Assembly (NCBI GenBank): GCA_937919075.1
Contig: CALFOF010000229.1
Location: 1 to 11,963 of the forward strand
Length of the DNA: 11,963 nt
Reading direction: 5' to 3'
Source of the DNA: an uncultured Cyanobium sp.
Lineage (GTDB): Bacteria; Cyanobacteriota; Cyanobacteriia; PCC-6307; Cyanobiaceae
Positions 1 through 6,094 of the stretch are shown piece after piece (the stretch's first letter is position 1; every line of letters starts with the position of its first letter). The translations under genes were made by a program, and so were the position numbers. A model generated the notes under the pieces. The model ran no database searches, was not told where the DNA came from, and was given only the letters and a program-made list of their open reading frames with translations.

Positions 1-226
1 CCACGGCGGGCGCGGCGGCGGCGCAACCCGCCTCGCCCCGCAAGGGCTTGCGGCCCAGCAACTGCACGAAGCAGCGCTGCTGGTCGTCGAGCTGCAGCGT
101 GCGGTGGGCCGTCCAGAGGCGCCGTTCCTGCGGGCCATGGCGGTCGAGCCAGGCGCGGCGGCGGCAGCGGACCCAGCTGCGCAGCAACCGGTCGGTGAGC
201 ACCCGATCGGGGTGGGCAGAAGGCAT
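1..226 (-). CDS. RecB-like (TM0106-type) putative nuclease, N-terminal part, cut by window edge
   Basis: A minus-strand frame opens at the ATG at 226-224 and stays open to base 1, giving 75 residues of an incomplete protein. The N-terminus contains LTDRLLRSWVRCRRRAWLDRHG-like sequence (residues 10-31), with a cysteine at residue 21 followed by an Arg cluster and AWLD. This resembles the start of the TM0106-type RecB-like nucleases found in cyanobacteria and some thermophiles. The PD-(D/E)XK nuclease core and any remaining cluster cysteines would lie outside the window, so catalytic function cannot be judged. The gene is divergent from the phosphohexomutase gene, with about 100 bases between starts. 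The family call comes from recall of homologues and is moderate. The alternative is an unrelated Arg-rich protein. The opposite-strand frame over this stretch is Arg/Ser-rich and looks like a shadow. Confidence 0.55.
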   Translation of the reverse strand, partial: MPSAHPDRVLTDRLLRSWVRCRRRAWLDRHGPQERRLWTAHRTLQLDDQQRCFVQLLGRKPLRGEAGCAAAAPAV

Positions 227-329
227 GCGGCCAAGCTAAAGGGGACGGTGGCCTGCCCAGAGGCCGGCACGCGCTCCGCCCCGCTGGATGCGTCACGCTG
301 CTACGACCCTGGCACTTCCCCTCCACCCC
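227..329. promoter_or_regulatory. Divergent intergenic spacer (nuclease / phosphohexomutase)
   Basis: This 103-base spacer separates two divergent starts and must hold both promoters unless they lie inside the genes. I see no convincing -35/-10 pair on either strand. A small inverted repeat (250-254 with 261-265, 6-base loop) falls in the presumed leader of the mutase gene. It is too short to name as a regulatory element. Confidence 0.3.
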
Positions 330-1817
330 ATGGCGTCCGCCCCCCTGCCCCTGGAGCCCAGCCCGATCCGGTTCGGCACCGATGGCTGGCGCGGCATCCT
401 CGGCGTCGACATCACGGTGGAGCGGCTGTTGCCGGTGGCCGCCGCCGCCGCCCGCGAGCTGGAGCATTCCGCCCCGCCGGGCCTGAATAGCCGCGAGGTG
501 GTGATCGGCTACGACCGCCGCTTCCTCGCACCCGAGCTGGCCGAAGCCATTGCCGCCGCAGTGCGCGGCGCCGACCTCGAGCCGCTGCTCACCGACACGC
601 CCGTGCCCACCCCCGCCTGCAGCTGGGCCGTGGTGGAACGCGGTGCCCTGGGCGCCCTGGTGATCACCGCCAGCCACAACCCGCCCGAATGGCTCGGGCT
701 CAAGATCAAGGGCCACTTCGGCGGCTCGGTGGAAGGCGACTTCACCGCAAGGGTGGAGAAGCGCCTGGAGGCCGGCGGCATCACCGTGCCGATCAGCGGC
801 GATACCCCCCGCTTCGATGGCTGGGCCGGCTACCTGGCGGGGCTGCGCAAGTTGGTCGACACCAGCGCCCTGCGCCAAGGGCTGGCGCGGCTGGGCATGG
901 CCGTGATCGTGGATCCGATGCACGGCTCGGCCGCCGGTGGCCTGCCAGCGCTGCTGGGCCACCCGCCTGCCGCGGCCTCTGAGGTGCCCGGAACCAGCGA
1001 CATCCAGGAGATCCGCTCCAACCGCGATCCGCTGTTCGGCGGCCATCCCCCCGAACCGCTGGAGCCCTACCTGGGCGAACTGATCGCAGCGGTGCGCGCC
1101 AGCACGGCCGCGGGCCGGCCGGCCCTGGGCATCGTGTTCGATGGCGATGGCGATCGCATCGCCGCCATCGACGAACAGGGCCGCTACTGCAGCACCCAGC
1201 TGCTGATGCCGCTGCTGATCGATCACCTGGCCCGCGCCCGCGGCCTGCCCGGCGCCGTGGTGAAAACCGTGAGCGGCTCCGACCTGATGCAGCAGGTGGC
1301 CGAAGGCCTCGGCCGCCGCGTGATCGAAAAGCCGGTGGGCTTCAAGTACATCGCCGCCGAGATGCTGAGCGGCGATGTACTGATCGGCGGGGAGGAATCC
1401 GGTGGGGTGGGGCTGGGCATGCACCTGCCGGAGCGGGATGCCCTGTTCGTGGCCCTGCTGGTGGTGGAAGCGGTGGTGGAAGGGGGGCTGCCGCTGGGCG
1501 AGCGGCTCGATCAACTGCGCGAGGCCCATGGCGGCGCCGGCACCTACGACCGCCTCGACCTGCGGCTGCGGGACATGGCCACCCGTCAGCGGCTGGAACG
1601 CCAGCTGGCCGATGCCGCTCCCACCGACGTGGCGGGCGCGCCGGTGCTGGAGGTGATCCGCACCGATGGCGTGAAGCTGCGGCTCGGCGCCAGCCACTGG
1701 CTGATGCTGCGCTTCTCCGGCACCGAACCGCTGCTGCGCCTCTACTGCGAAGGCCCCAGCCCCGAGCGGGTGGCCGCCGTGCTCGCCTGGGCGCAGCAGT
1801 ACGCGGAGGCGGCATGA
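330..1817 (+). CDS. Alpha-D-phosphohexomutase family protein (phosphoglucomutase/phosphomannomutase type)
   Basis: This 495-residue protein has all four signature loops of the alpha-D-phosphohexomutase superfamily. The substrate-entry loop IRFGTDGWRG lies near residues 13-22. The phosphoserine loop TASHNP carries the catalytic serine at residue 115. The Mg-binding DGDGDR loop is at 271-276, the sugar-binding loop GGEESGG at 353-359, and the phosphate-binding loop RFSGTEP at 461-467. The family moves phosphate between C1 and C6 of hexoses through a bisphosphate intermediate, in the cytosol. I chose the ATG at 330 over the in-frame ATG at 288 because the extra 14 residues are not family-like and the MASAP...IRFGTDGW start matches cyanobacterial relatives as I recall them. 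Substrate (glucose, mannose or glucosamine phosphate) cannot be read from the motifs. A Slr1334-like role making glucose-1,6-bisphosphate is possible. It overlaps rdgB by 4 bases (ATGA). Confidence 0.93.
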   Translation: MASAPLPLEPSPIRFGTDGWRGILGVDITVERLLPVAAAAARELEHSAPPGLNSREVVIGYDRRFLAPELAEAIAAAVRGADLEPLLTDTPVPTPACSWAVVERGALGALVITASHNPPEWLGLKIKGHFGGSVEGDFTARVEKRLEAGGITVPISGDTPRFDGWAGYLAGLRKLVDTSALRQGLARLGMAVIVDPMHGSAAGGLPALLGHPPAAASEVPGTSDIQEIRSNRDPLFGGHPPEPLEPYLGELIAAVRASTAAGRPALGIVFDGDGDRIAAIDEQGRYCSTQLLMPLLIDHLARARGLPGAVVKTVSGSDLMQQVAEGLGRRVIEKPVGFKYIAAEMLSGDVLIGGEESGGVGLGMHLPERDALFVALLVVEAVVEGGLPLGERLDQLREAHGGAGTYDRLDLRLRDMATRQRLERQLADAAPTDVAGAPVLEVIRTDGVKLRLGASHWLMLRFSGTEPLLRLYCEGPSPERVAAVLAWAQQYAEAA

Positions 1818-2476
1818 CACCCACCGCCCTGCCAACCGACCCACACGCCACCCCCTCCACCGTGCTGGTGCTGGCCAGCGGCAATGCCGGCAAACTGCGG
1901 GAATTCAACGCCGCCCTCAACGGCGAGGCGGCCCGCGCCGCCGGCCTGCCGCCGCTTGATGTACGCCCCCAGCCCAGCGGCTTTGAGGTAGAGGAAACGG
2001 GCGACAGCTTCGCCGCCAATGCCCGCCTCAAGGCCGAAGCGGTGGCCTTGGCCACCGGCCACTGGTCGCTCGCCGACGACTCGGGCCTGGGCGTGGAGGC
2101 GCTCGGCGGCGCCCCCGGCATCCATTCAGCCCGCTACGCCGCCAGCGACAGCGAGCGCATCGCCCGGCTGCTGCGGGAACTGGACGAACGCACCGGGCAG
2201 GATCCCGCCGCCAACCGCCGCGCCTGCTTCACCGCCGCCCTGGCCCTGGCCAACCCCAGCGGCCACATCGTGCTCGCGGTGGAAGGGGTCTGCCCGGGGG
2301 AGATTCTCACGGCGCCGCGCGGCAGCGGCGGCTTCGGCTACGACCCCGTGTTTCTGGTGCCGGAGGCCGGCCTCACCTTCGCCGAAATGGACCTCGACAC
2401 GAAGCGCCGCCTCGGCCACCGGGGCCGCGCCCTGGCGGCGCTGCTGCCCCAGCTCGGGCCGCTGCTGCAGCCCTGA
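1814..2476 (+). CDS. rdgB: RdgB/HAM1 family dITP/XTP (non-canonical purine NTP) pyrophosphatase
   Basis: This 220-residue protein belongs to the Ham1/RdgB family, which hydrolyses dITP, ITP and XTP to the monophosphate plus pyrophosphate and so keeps deaminated purines out of DNA and RNA. The substrate-binding SGNAGK motif is at residues 22-27, with K27 and E30 in the usual spacing. The catalytic/metal motif LADDSGL is at 86-92, followed by GGAPGIHSARYA to about 109. FGYDPVF lies at 174-180 and the nucleobase-recognition end GHRGRAL at 201-207. The last motif is usually SHRG, so the serine is replaced by glycine here. I recall the same change in marine Synechococcus. The start overlaps the mutase stop (ATGA) and the stop overlaps the next start (TGATG), which suggests translational coupling along the cluster. 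Confidence 0.95.
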   Translation: MTPTALPTDPHATPSTVLVLASGNAGKLREFNAALNGEAARAAGLPPLDVRPQPSGFEVEETGDSFAANARLKAEAVALATGHWSLADDSGLGVEALGGAPGIHSARYAASDSERIARLLRELDERTGQDPAANRRACFTAALALANPSGHIVLAVEGVCPGEILTAPRGSGGFGYDPVFLVPEAGLTFAEMDLDTKRRLGHRGRALAALLPQLGPLLQP

Positions 2477-2865
2477 TGGCGGTCAATCTCACCAACGAGC
2501 TGGCCAAGGAACGCAACCGGGCGGCGGCAGAGCGCACCTTGATGGCCTGGATCCGCACCTGCCTGGCGCTGATCAGCTTCGGCTTCGGCCTCGACAAAAT
2601 CATCGGCGCCATCAACACCAGCCGCGTCGAGGGCCCCGCCCATGCCGGCCTCGGCGTGCGGCTGGTGGCGATCGGCTTCGTGCTCACCGGCATCCTGGCC
2701 ATGGCCGCCGCCGCGCGGGAACATCTGCGCACGCTCAAGCGGCTTAAACGCGACGACTTCGTCTACCTCGATCAGACCTCGATCGGAATCGCCACCGCCG
2801 TGGCCCTCACCCTGATCGGCAGCATCGCCCTGGTCCTGTTGATCGTCGGTGCGAGGCCGCAGTGA
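2476..2865 (+). CDS. DUF202 (YidH-like) small membrane protein
   Basis: This 129-residue protein has the DUF202/YidH signature near its N-terminus, NELAKERNRAAAERTLMAW (residues 7-25), followed by IRTCLALISFGFGLDK. Three membrane segments are visible at about residues 26-46, 61-80 and 102-124. A basic cytoplasmic loop (ehLRTLKRLKRDD) lies between the second and third. The family is widespread in bacteria and has no established biochemical role. The ATG shares its A with the rdgB stop codon, so it is very likely co-transcribed and coupled. A GTG codon overlaps its stop codon and opens the short transporter-like frame that follows. Confidence 0.85.
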   Translation: MAVNLTNELAKERNRAAAERTLMAWIRTCLALISFGFGLDKIIGAINTSRVEGPAHAGLGVRLVAIGFVLTGILAMAAAAREHLRTLKRLKRDDFVYLDQTSIGIATAVALTLIGSIALVLLIVGARPQ

Positions 2866-3000
2866 ATCCGGTCGTGGCGCTGGTGCTGCTCGTCACCCTG
2901 TTCGCGCTGATGTTCGCGTTGGGGTTGGGGCTCTCCGCCACCGAGCTGGCGCTGCTTCTGCTCCAGCTGCCGCTGGCCGCCGCTCTCCCGCCACCAGCCC
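2862..3000 (+). pseudogene. Possible remnant of a membrane transporter N-terminus (bile acid:sodium symporter-like)
   Basis: A GTG at 2862 overlaps the DUF202 stop and opens a frame whose first ~40 residues are strongly hydrophobic (VVALVLLVTLFALMFALG, then LGLSATELALLLLQ). The pattern of a hydrophobic run followed by 'aLGLGLS.tel..ll' resembles the start of bile acid:sodium symporter (BASS) family proteins. After about base 3000 the frame becomes Pro/Ala/Thr/Arg/Cys-rich and runs on to a stop at 3509, inside the coding region of the next gene in another frame. That tail is unlikely to be real protein. No other frame resumes transporter-like sequence, so this looks like a deletion remnant. 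It could instead be a short one-helix membrane peptide. Confidence 0.35.
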
Positions 3001-3066
3001 GCGATGGGCTGGCGAAAACGGCAGCGACGGCTGGCATGCGTCGGAATGTTGCGGACACTTTCAGTG

Positions 3067-3090
3067 CGTGGCGGCGGTGTTGCCGCCACG
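3067..3090 (+). terminator. GC-rich hairpin, candidate terminator or mRNA-end structure
   Basis: A perfect 9-base inverted repeat (CGTGGCGGC at 3067-3075 paired with GCCGCCACG at 3082-3090) encloses a 6-base loop. It lies downstream of the DUF202 cluster and about 65 bases before the start of the next gene. There is no run of T after the stem, so it is not a textbook intrinsic terminator. Such structures are common at transcript ends in GC-rich cyanobacteria, and it could also act in the leader of the next gene. Confidence 0.4.
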
Positions 3091-3153
3091 TTCACAGTGA
3101 GGCATCCACTCACCACACCGACACTCCCTGCGGTCGTCCCCTATGGACGCTCC

Positions 3154-3663
3154 ATGAAGGTCGCTGCACCGATGTTCCTGAAAACGCCCTTTCTGATCAG
3201 CGGAGCCTTGGCGAGCTGCGCGCTCGCCCTGCTGGCCGCGCCGGCGCCCACCCGCGCCGAGGTGCTCTACAAGCTCACCACCACCTGCAGCCTGATGGGG
3301 GCCGACCCACAGGCCTGCACTGTGGAAGCAGAGGATTTCGACCGCGTCACCCTGTACCGGCATCGCATCGGCGCCATCACAAAAACGGTCCGCGTCACCG
3401 ACACGCCGCTGAAGATGGAGCTCTACGACGCCGACTCCAAGCAGTGGAAGCAACTGCAGAGTGCGTCAGCTCGGTTTTCCGCCAACACGGTCTGCTTCAA
3501 CGGCCGTGATCTGTGCGTCGTCAATCCCAACTACCTCAACAGCGTGAAGGAAGGCCGGCCCGAACTGATGGCAGGGCGAGATCTGGTGCGGGTGCACTTC
3601 GACAGCAACGGCCGCACCAATGCCAGTTGCTACGACGACGGTTGTGATCTGGTCCTGAAATGA
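3154..3663 (+). CDS. Secreted cysteine-rich small protein, function unknown
   Basis: I do not recognise this 169-residue protein. It begins with a signal peptide: a basic N-terminus (MKVAAPMFLK), a hydrophobic core at residues 12-28 and a likely cleavage after Ala35 (PTRA|EVLYK). The mature part has six cysteines (45, 55, 114, 121, 159, 164) spaced as if in pairs, which would suit disulfides outside the cytoplasm. The sequence is rich in short beta-type stretches (RVTLYRHRIG, TKTVRVTDTPLKMEL, LVRVHFDSNGR), suggesting a small beta-sheet domain. The start may instead be the ATG at 3172, which still leaves a full signal peptide and has AAGG at 3157-3160 upstream. The stop overlaps the next start by ATGA (3660-3663), so the two secreted proteins are probably made together. 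A much longer upstream extension to 3004 is open but not protein-like. Confidence 0.7.
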   Translation: MKVAAPMFLKTPFLISGALASCALALLAAPAPTRAEVLYKLTTTCSLMGADPQACTVEAEDFDRVTLYRHRIGAITKTVRVTDTPLKMELYDADSKQWKQLQSASARFSANTVCFNGRDLCVVNPNYLNSVKEGRPELMAGRDLVRVHFDSNGRTNASCYDDGCDLVLK

Positions 3664-4607
3664 AGCACCTCGCAGGATTGGCTTTGCTGCTGGCCGGCGT
3701 GATCACGCTGCCCGCCGGCGCAGGCTTCGCCTTTGATCCCCCAGCGGGCACCAGCCCCACACAACTGATCGCCCGCGGTGCGGGCGGTGGTTCCCGTGGC
3801 GGTGGCGGCTCAAGGGGCGGTGGCGGTGGTTCCCGCGGTGGCAGTGGTTCCCGTGGCGGTGGTGGCAACTTCCGCAGCGGCGGTGGCGGTGCTGGCGGTG
3901 GTGGCCGGGCCAACACAGGCTTCAGCAGCTCTGGCAGTGGTCTCAGCCGGGGATCCTCCAGGCCCAGCGGCGGCTGGAGCAACCAGGTGCGTCAACCGGG
4001 CGCGAACCCCTCGCTCAACCGGCCCAGCGGCAACGCTGTCGCCGGCAATCGCAACCTCGACAACAACCGGAACATCAATCGGGACGTGAATCGGGACGTC
4101 AATCGAAATGTCAACGTCAACCGCGATATCAACCGTAACGTCAACCGCAACGCCAACGTCAACGTCAACTGGAACCGGCGCGTCAACATCAACAATGTGA
4201 ACGTCAATGCCGGCTGGGCGCGGGCTGGCTGGGGCGTGGCGCGGCCGTGGAACTACGGCTGGTATGGCGGTTGGAACACACCGACGTGGGGCTGGTGGGG
4301 TGCCCGTGCGGCCACCTGGGGCATCGCCACCCTTGCCACCGCTTCAATCATCAACAACGCCGTCAATTCGGCCATCAGCGCCAACCAGACCACCATCTTG
4401 GTGCCGAACAGCAACTACCAGCTGATCTTCGCTTCAGTGGTGCCAACCAGCAGCTCGGTGGTGAGCTTCGCCGTCACCACCGACGGCGGCACCTACCAGC
4501 TCAACGCCGATTGCAACGCTGGCCTGCTGGATGGCCGCCAGCCCCAGAGCGCGTCGGAGGCTGAACTGCTCAACGCCGCCTGCCAGGTGGCCTTCGGCAA
4601 CGCCTGA
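3660..4607 (+). CDS. Secreted Gly/Asn/Trp-rich repetitive protein, function unknown
   Basis: This 315-residue protein starts with a signal peptide (MKHLAGLALLLAGVITLPAGAG, cleavage probably around residues 20-25). It then shows distinct zones. Residues 40-84 are a flexible Gly/Ser/Arg tract. Residues 132-172 have Asn or Asp at every second position, with Arg or an aliphatic residue between. Residues 186-220 contain nine Trp with Gly and Tyr. Residues 221-243 are Ala/Ile/Asn-rich and mildly hydrophobic. The C-terminal part (244-315) looks globular, with two cysteines (285, 308) that could form a disulfide. The composition suggests an extracellular or surface-attached structural protein, but I know no characterised homologue. 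It follows the cysteine-rich secreted gene with a 4-base overlap. Confidence 0.75.
   Translation: MKHLAGLALLLAGVITLPAGAGFAFDPPAGTSPTQLIARGAGGGSRGGGGSRGGGGGSRGGSGSRGGGGNFRSGGGGAGGGGRANTGFSSSGSGLSRGSSRPSGGWSNQVRQPGANPSLNRPSGNAVAGNRNLDNNRNINRDVNRDVNRNVNVNRDINRNVNRNANVNVNWNRRVNINNVNVNAGWARAGWGVARPWNYGWYGGWNTPTWGWWGARAATWGIATLATASIINNAVNSAISANQTTILVPNSNYQLIFASVVPTSSSVVSFAVTTDGGTYQLNADCNAGLLDGRQPQSASEAELLNAACQVAFGNA
3777..3911 (+). repeat. Gly/Arg/Ser-coding tandem repeat tract
   Basis: This tract inside the secreted protein gene encodes residues 40-84. It is built from imperfect copies of units such as GGTGGTTCCCGTGGC, giving GGGS / SRGG protein repeats. Units vary in length and wobble position, so this is an old, drifting repeat rather than a recent exact expansion. 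Copy number may vary between strains. Confidence 0.75.
4050..4208 (+). repeat. Asn-ladder coding repeat (NRDV/NRNV type)
   Basis: This stretch encodes about residues 131-183 of the secreted protein, from imperfect 6- and 12-base units such as AATCGGGACGTG and AACGTCAACCGC. At the protein level every even position from 132 to 172 is Asn or Asp. The odd positions are mostly Arg or Val/Ile, with an occasional Ala, Trp, Leu or Asn. The DNA units differ at synonymous positions while the protein pattern holds, which suggests selection on the protein. Confidence 0.8.
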
Positions 4608-4671
4608 CGCCCCGGGCGTGCGAGTACGAGCAGACGGCGGAGACAGACGAGCACAGGCAGGTGGCAACGGG

Positions 4672-4704
4672 CCGCTGAACGCCACCAACCCGCCGTTTCA
4701 GCGG
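4672..4704 (+). terminator. Candidate hairpin after the secreted-protein pair
   Basis: CCGCTGAA at 4672-4679 is a perfect inverted match to TTCAGCGG at 4697-4704, with a 17-base loop. It lies between the stop of the secreted Asn-rich protein gene and the start of the DUF389 gene. A pyrimidine-rich stretch (TCTCCCCTTCT) follows, but there is no true T run. It may mark the end of the secreted-pair transcript. Confidence 0.35.
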
Positions 4705-4722
4705 GGTCTCCCCTTCTGACCG

Positions 4723-5898
4723 GTGTTCCCGGCCACCGCCGTGAACCGCCTCAGCCCCTGCTCCCCACCTGAAGGCCTGACGCAGGTTCAGTGCGCGCAG
4801 CGCCGGCATGTGCGCCAGTTGATCGTGGATTTCGAGCGCGACGCTGGCCTCGATGAGGTGTTCGTGGTGCTGACACTCGGGGCGACGGCGATCGCCACGC
4901 TCGGGCTGCTCAGCAACAGTGCTGCGGTGGTGATCGGCGCCATGATCATCGCCCCGTGGATCACGCCGTTGCGGGCCACCGCCTTCGGCATCCTGCGGGG
5001 GCGGCTGAAGCTGGTGGGTCGTGGCCTGTTCACCCTGCTGGTGGGAGCACTGCTCAGCGTGGGGCTGTCGCTGCTGCTCGGGCGGCTGGCCGGCCTTCCC
5101 GACTTCGGCAGCGAGGTGATGGCCCGCACGGCGCCGAGCCTGCTCGACCTGGGCATCGCCTTGGTGGCCGGCGTCATCGCCGTCTATGCCCGTCTGCGCA
5201 GCGAAGCGGTGTCGTCCATGGCGGGAACGGCGATCGCCGTGGCCCTGGTGCCCCCCGTGTGCGTGCTGGGCCTGCTGCTCTCCGCCGGCGAGTGGGACCA
5301 CGCCCGCGGCGCCGGCCTGCTGTATCTCACCAACCTGTTCGGCATCCTCAGCGGCTGCCTGGCGATGCTGGCCAAATGGGGCCCCGGCTTTCGCCACTAC
5401 GCCCGCCGCAGCCGGCTGAGTGTGGTCAGTCTCGGGCTGACCGCCCTGCTGGTGGTGCCCCTGAGCGGTGGCTTCATCGATCTGGTGCGCAGCGCACGGG
5501 AACAGGTGTTGAAACGGGAGATCACCGAAACGATCGAGCGCTTGCTGGTGCGGGAAACGGTGACCGTGGGTCAGAACGCCAGGCTGGATAGCCTTTTGAT
5601 CGACTGGGCCCAGAACCCACCGCTGATCCGGCTGATGCTGCGCACCGTCGAGCCCGACCAGCCCACCCCGAAGCAGGTGGCCGAGTTGCAACGGTTGATC
5701 AACGCGCGGCAGCCGCTGCGCTTCCGGCTGCTGGTGGAGCGCTCCGCCGTGGAAGTGGTGGGCCCGGAAACCGCACCGAACCCACGGGAGGCTGGCCGAC
5801 TGCCGCTGACACCACCACCAACGGTGCCCCGCTCACGTCTGAACCCACCACCGCTGCCGCCGCTGCCGCGGCCTGAGCCGCTCGGCACCCCCGAGTAG
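4723..5898 (+). CDS. DUF389 family integral membrane protein
   Basis: This protein of up to 391 residues contains the DUF389 hydrophobic domain. The family hallmark is seen as LGLLSNSAAVVIGAMIIAPWITPLRA (residues 60-85, given here only as a pattern around GAMIIAPWITP). VPPVCVLGLLLSAGEW follows at 176-191. About six to seven membrane segments are visible between residues 45 and 250 (roughly 45-60, 65-82, 101-120, 142-157, 168-188, 198-216, 232-250). A soluble C-terminal domain (255-345) follows, then a Pro-rich tail (360-391) with PPP runs. DUF389 proteins are widespread and have no firmly established function. The start is GTG at 4723, or GTG at 4741 six codons on. Neither has a clear Shine-Dalgarno site. 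The gap to the preceding gene is about 115 bases, so it may have its own promoter. Confidence 0.85.
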   Translation: MFPATAVNRLSPCSPPEGLTQVQCAQRRHVRQLIVDFERDAGLDEVFVVLTLGATAIATLGLLSNSAAVVIGAMIIAPWITPLRATAFGILRGRLKLVGRGLFTLLVGALLSVGLSLLLGRLAGLPDFGSEVMARTAPSLLDLGIALVAGVIAVYARLRSEAVSSMAGTAIAVALVPPVCVLGLLLSAGEWDHARGAGLLYLTNLFGILSGCLAMLAKWGPGFRHYARRSRLSVVSLGLTALLVVPLSGGFIDLVRSAREQVLKREITETIERLLVRETVTVGQNARLDSLLIDWAQNPPLIRLMLRTVEPDQPTPKQVAELQRLINARQPLRFRLLVERSAVEVVGPETAPNPREAGRLPLTPPPTVPRSRLNPPPLPPLPRPEPLGTPE

Positions 5899-5929
5899 GA
5901 CGGAGGCAGGCCAATTGCCGTCAGAGACC

Positions 5930-6094
5930 ATGTCCAAAGCTCAGTTGACCGCGTTCCTGCTGCAGGTGGAAGGCGATCCCGCGCTCAAGGCCAGGGTCGA
6001 CGGGGCCGCCGATTCCGCTGCGGTGGTGCTGATTGCCGCCGAAAAGGGTCATGTGTTCTCCGCCGCCACCCTCAGCCGGCAGCAGCGGGGCTGA
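5930..6094 (+). CDS. Nif11-like leader-type small peptide, no core region
   Basis: This 54-residue frame starts at the ATG at 5930. It begins MSKAQLTAFLLQVEGDPALKARV, and its middle (DSAAVVLIAAEKGHVFSAATL) matches the Nif11-domain pattern: Ser/Lys..Leu..Phe...Val..Asp..Leu...., then Ala....iA...G..f....l. Nif11-like domains serve as leader peptides of ribosomal natural products (lanthipeptides, other RiPPs) in picocyanobacteria, where a Gly-Gly site separates leader and core. Here the protein stops right after the domain (LSRQQRG). It has no Gly-Gly cleavage site and no cysteine, so there is no plausible core peptide. It may be a regulatory or orphan leader-domain protein. The start is 31 bases after the DUF389 stop, and its last 23 bases overlap the convergent DUF1499 gene. 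No modification enzyme gene lies in the window. Confidence 0.7.
   Translation: MSKAQLTAFLLQVEGDPALKARVDGAADSAAVVLIAAEKGHVFSAATLSRQQRG

Noticed and set aside
288..329. Upstream ATG of the phosphohexomutase frame
   Set aside because: The added 14 residues are not like the family start, and the ATG at 330 gives the expected N-terminus.
3777..3911. Possible G-quadruplex in the Gly-coding tract
   Set aside because: The G runs are mostly two bases and are explained by Gly codons (GGT/GGC). There is no series of four GGG runs at regular spacing.
4570..5691. Minus-strand open frame of 373 codons opposite DUF389, rich in His and Gln
   Set aside because: The His/Gln richness comes from reading Leu/Val-rich membrane codons in reverse. 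The plus-strand frame has the DUF389 motif.
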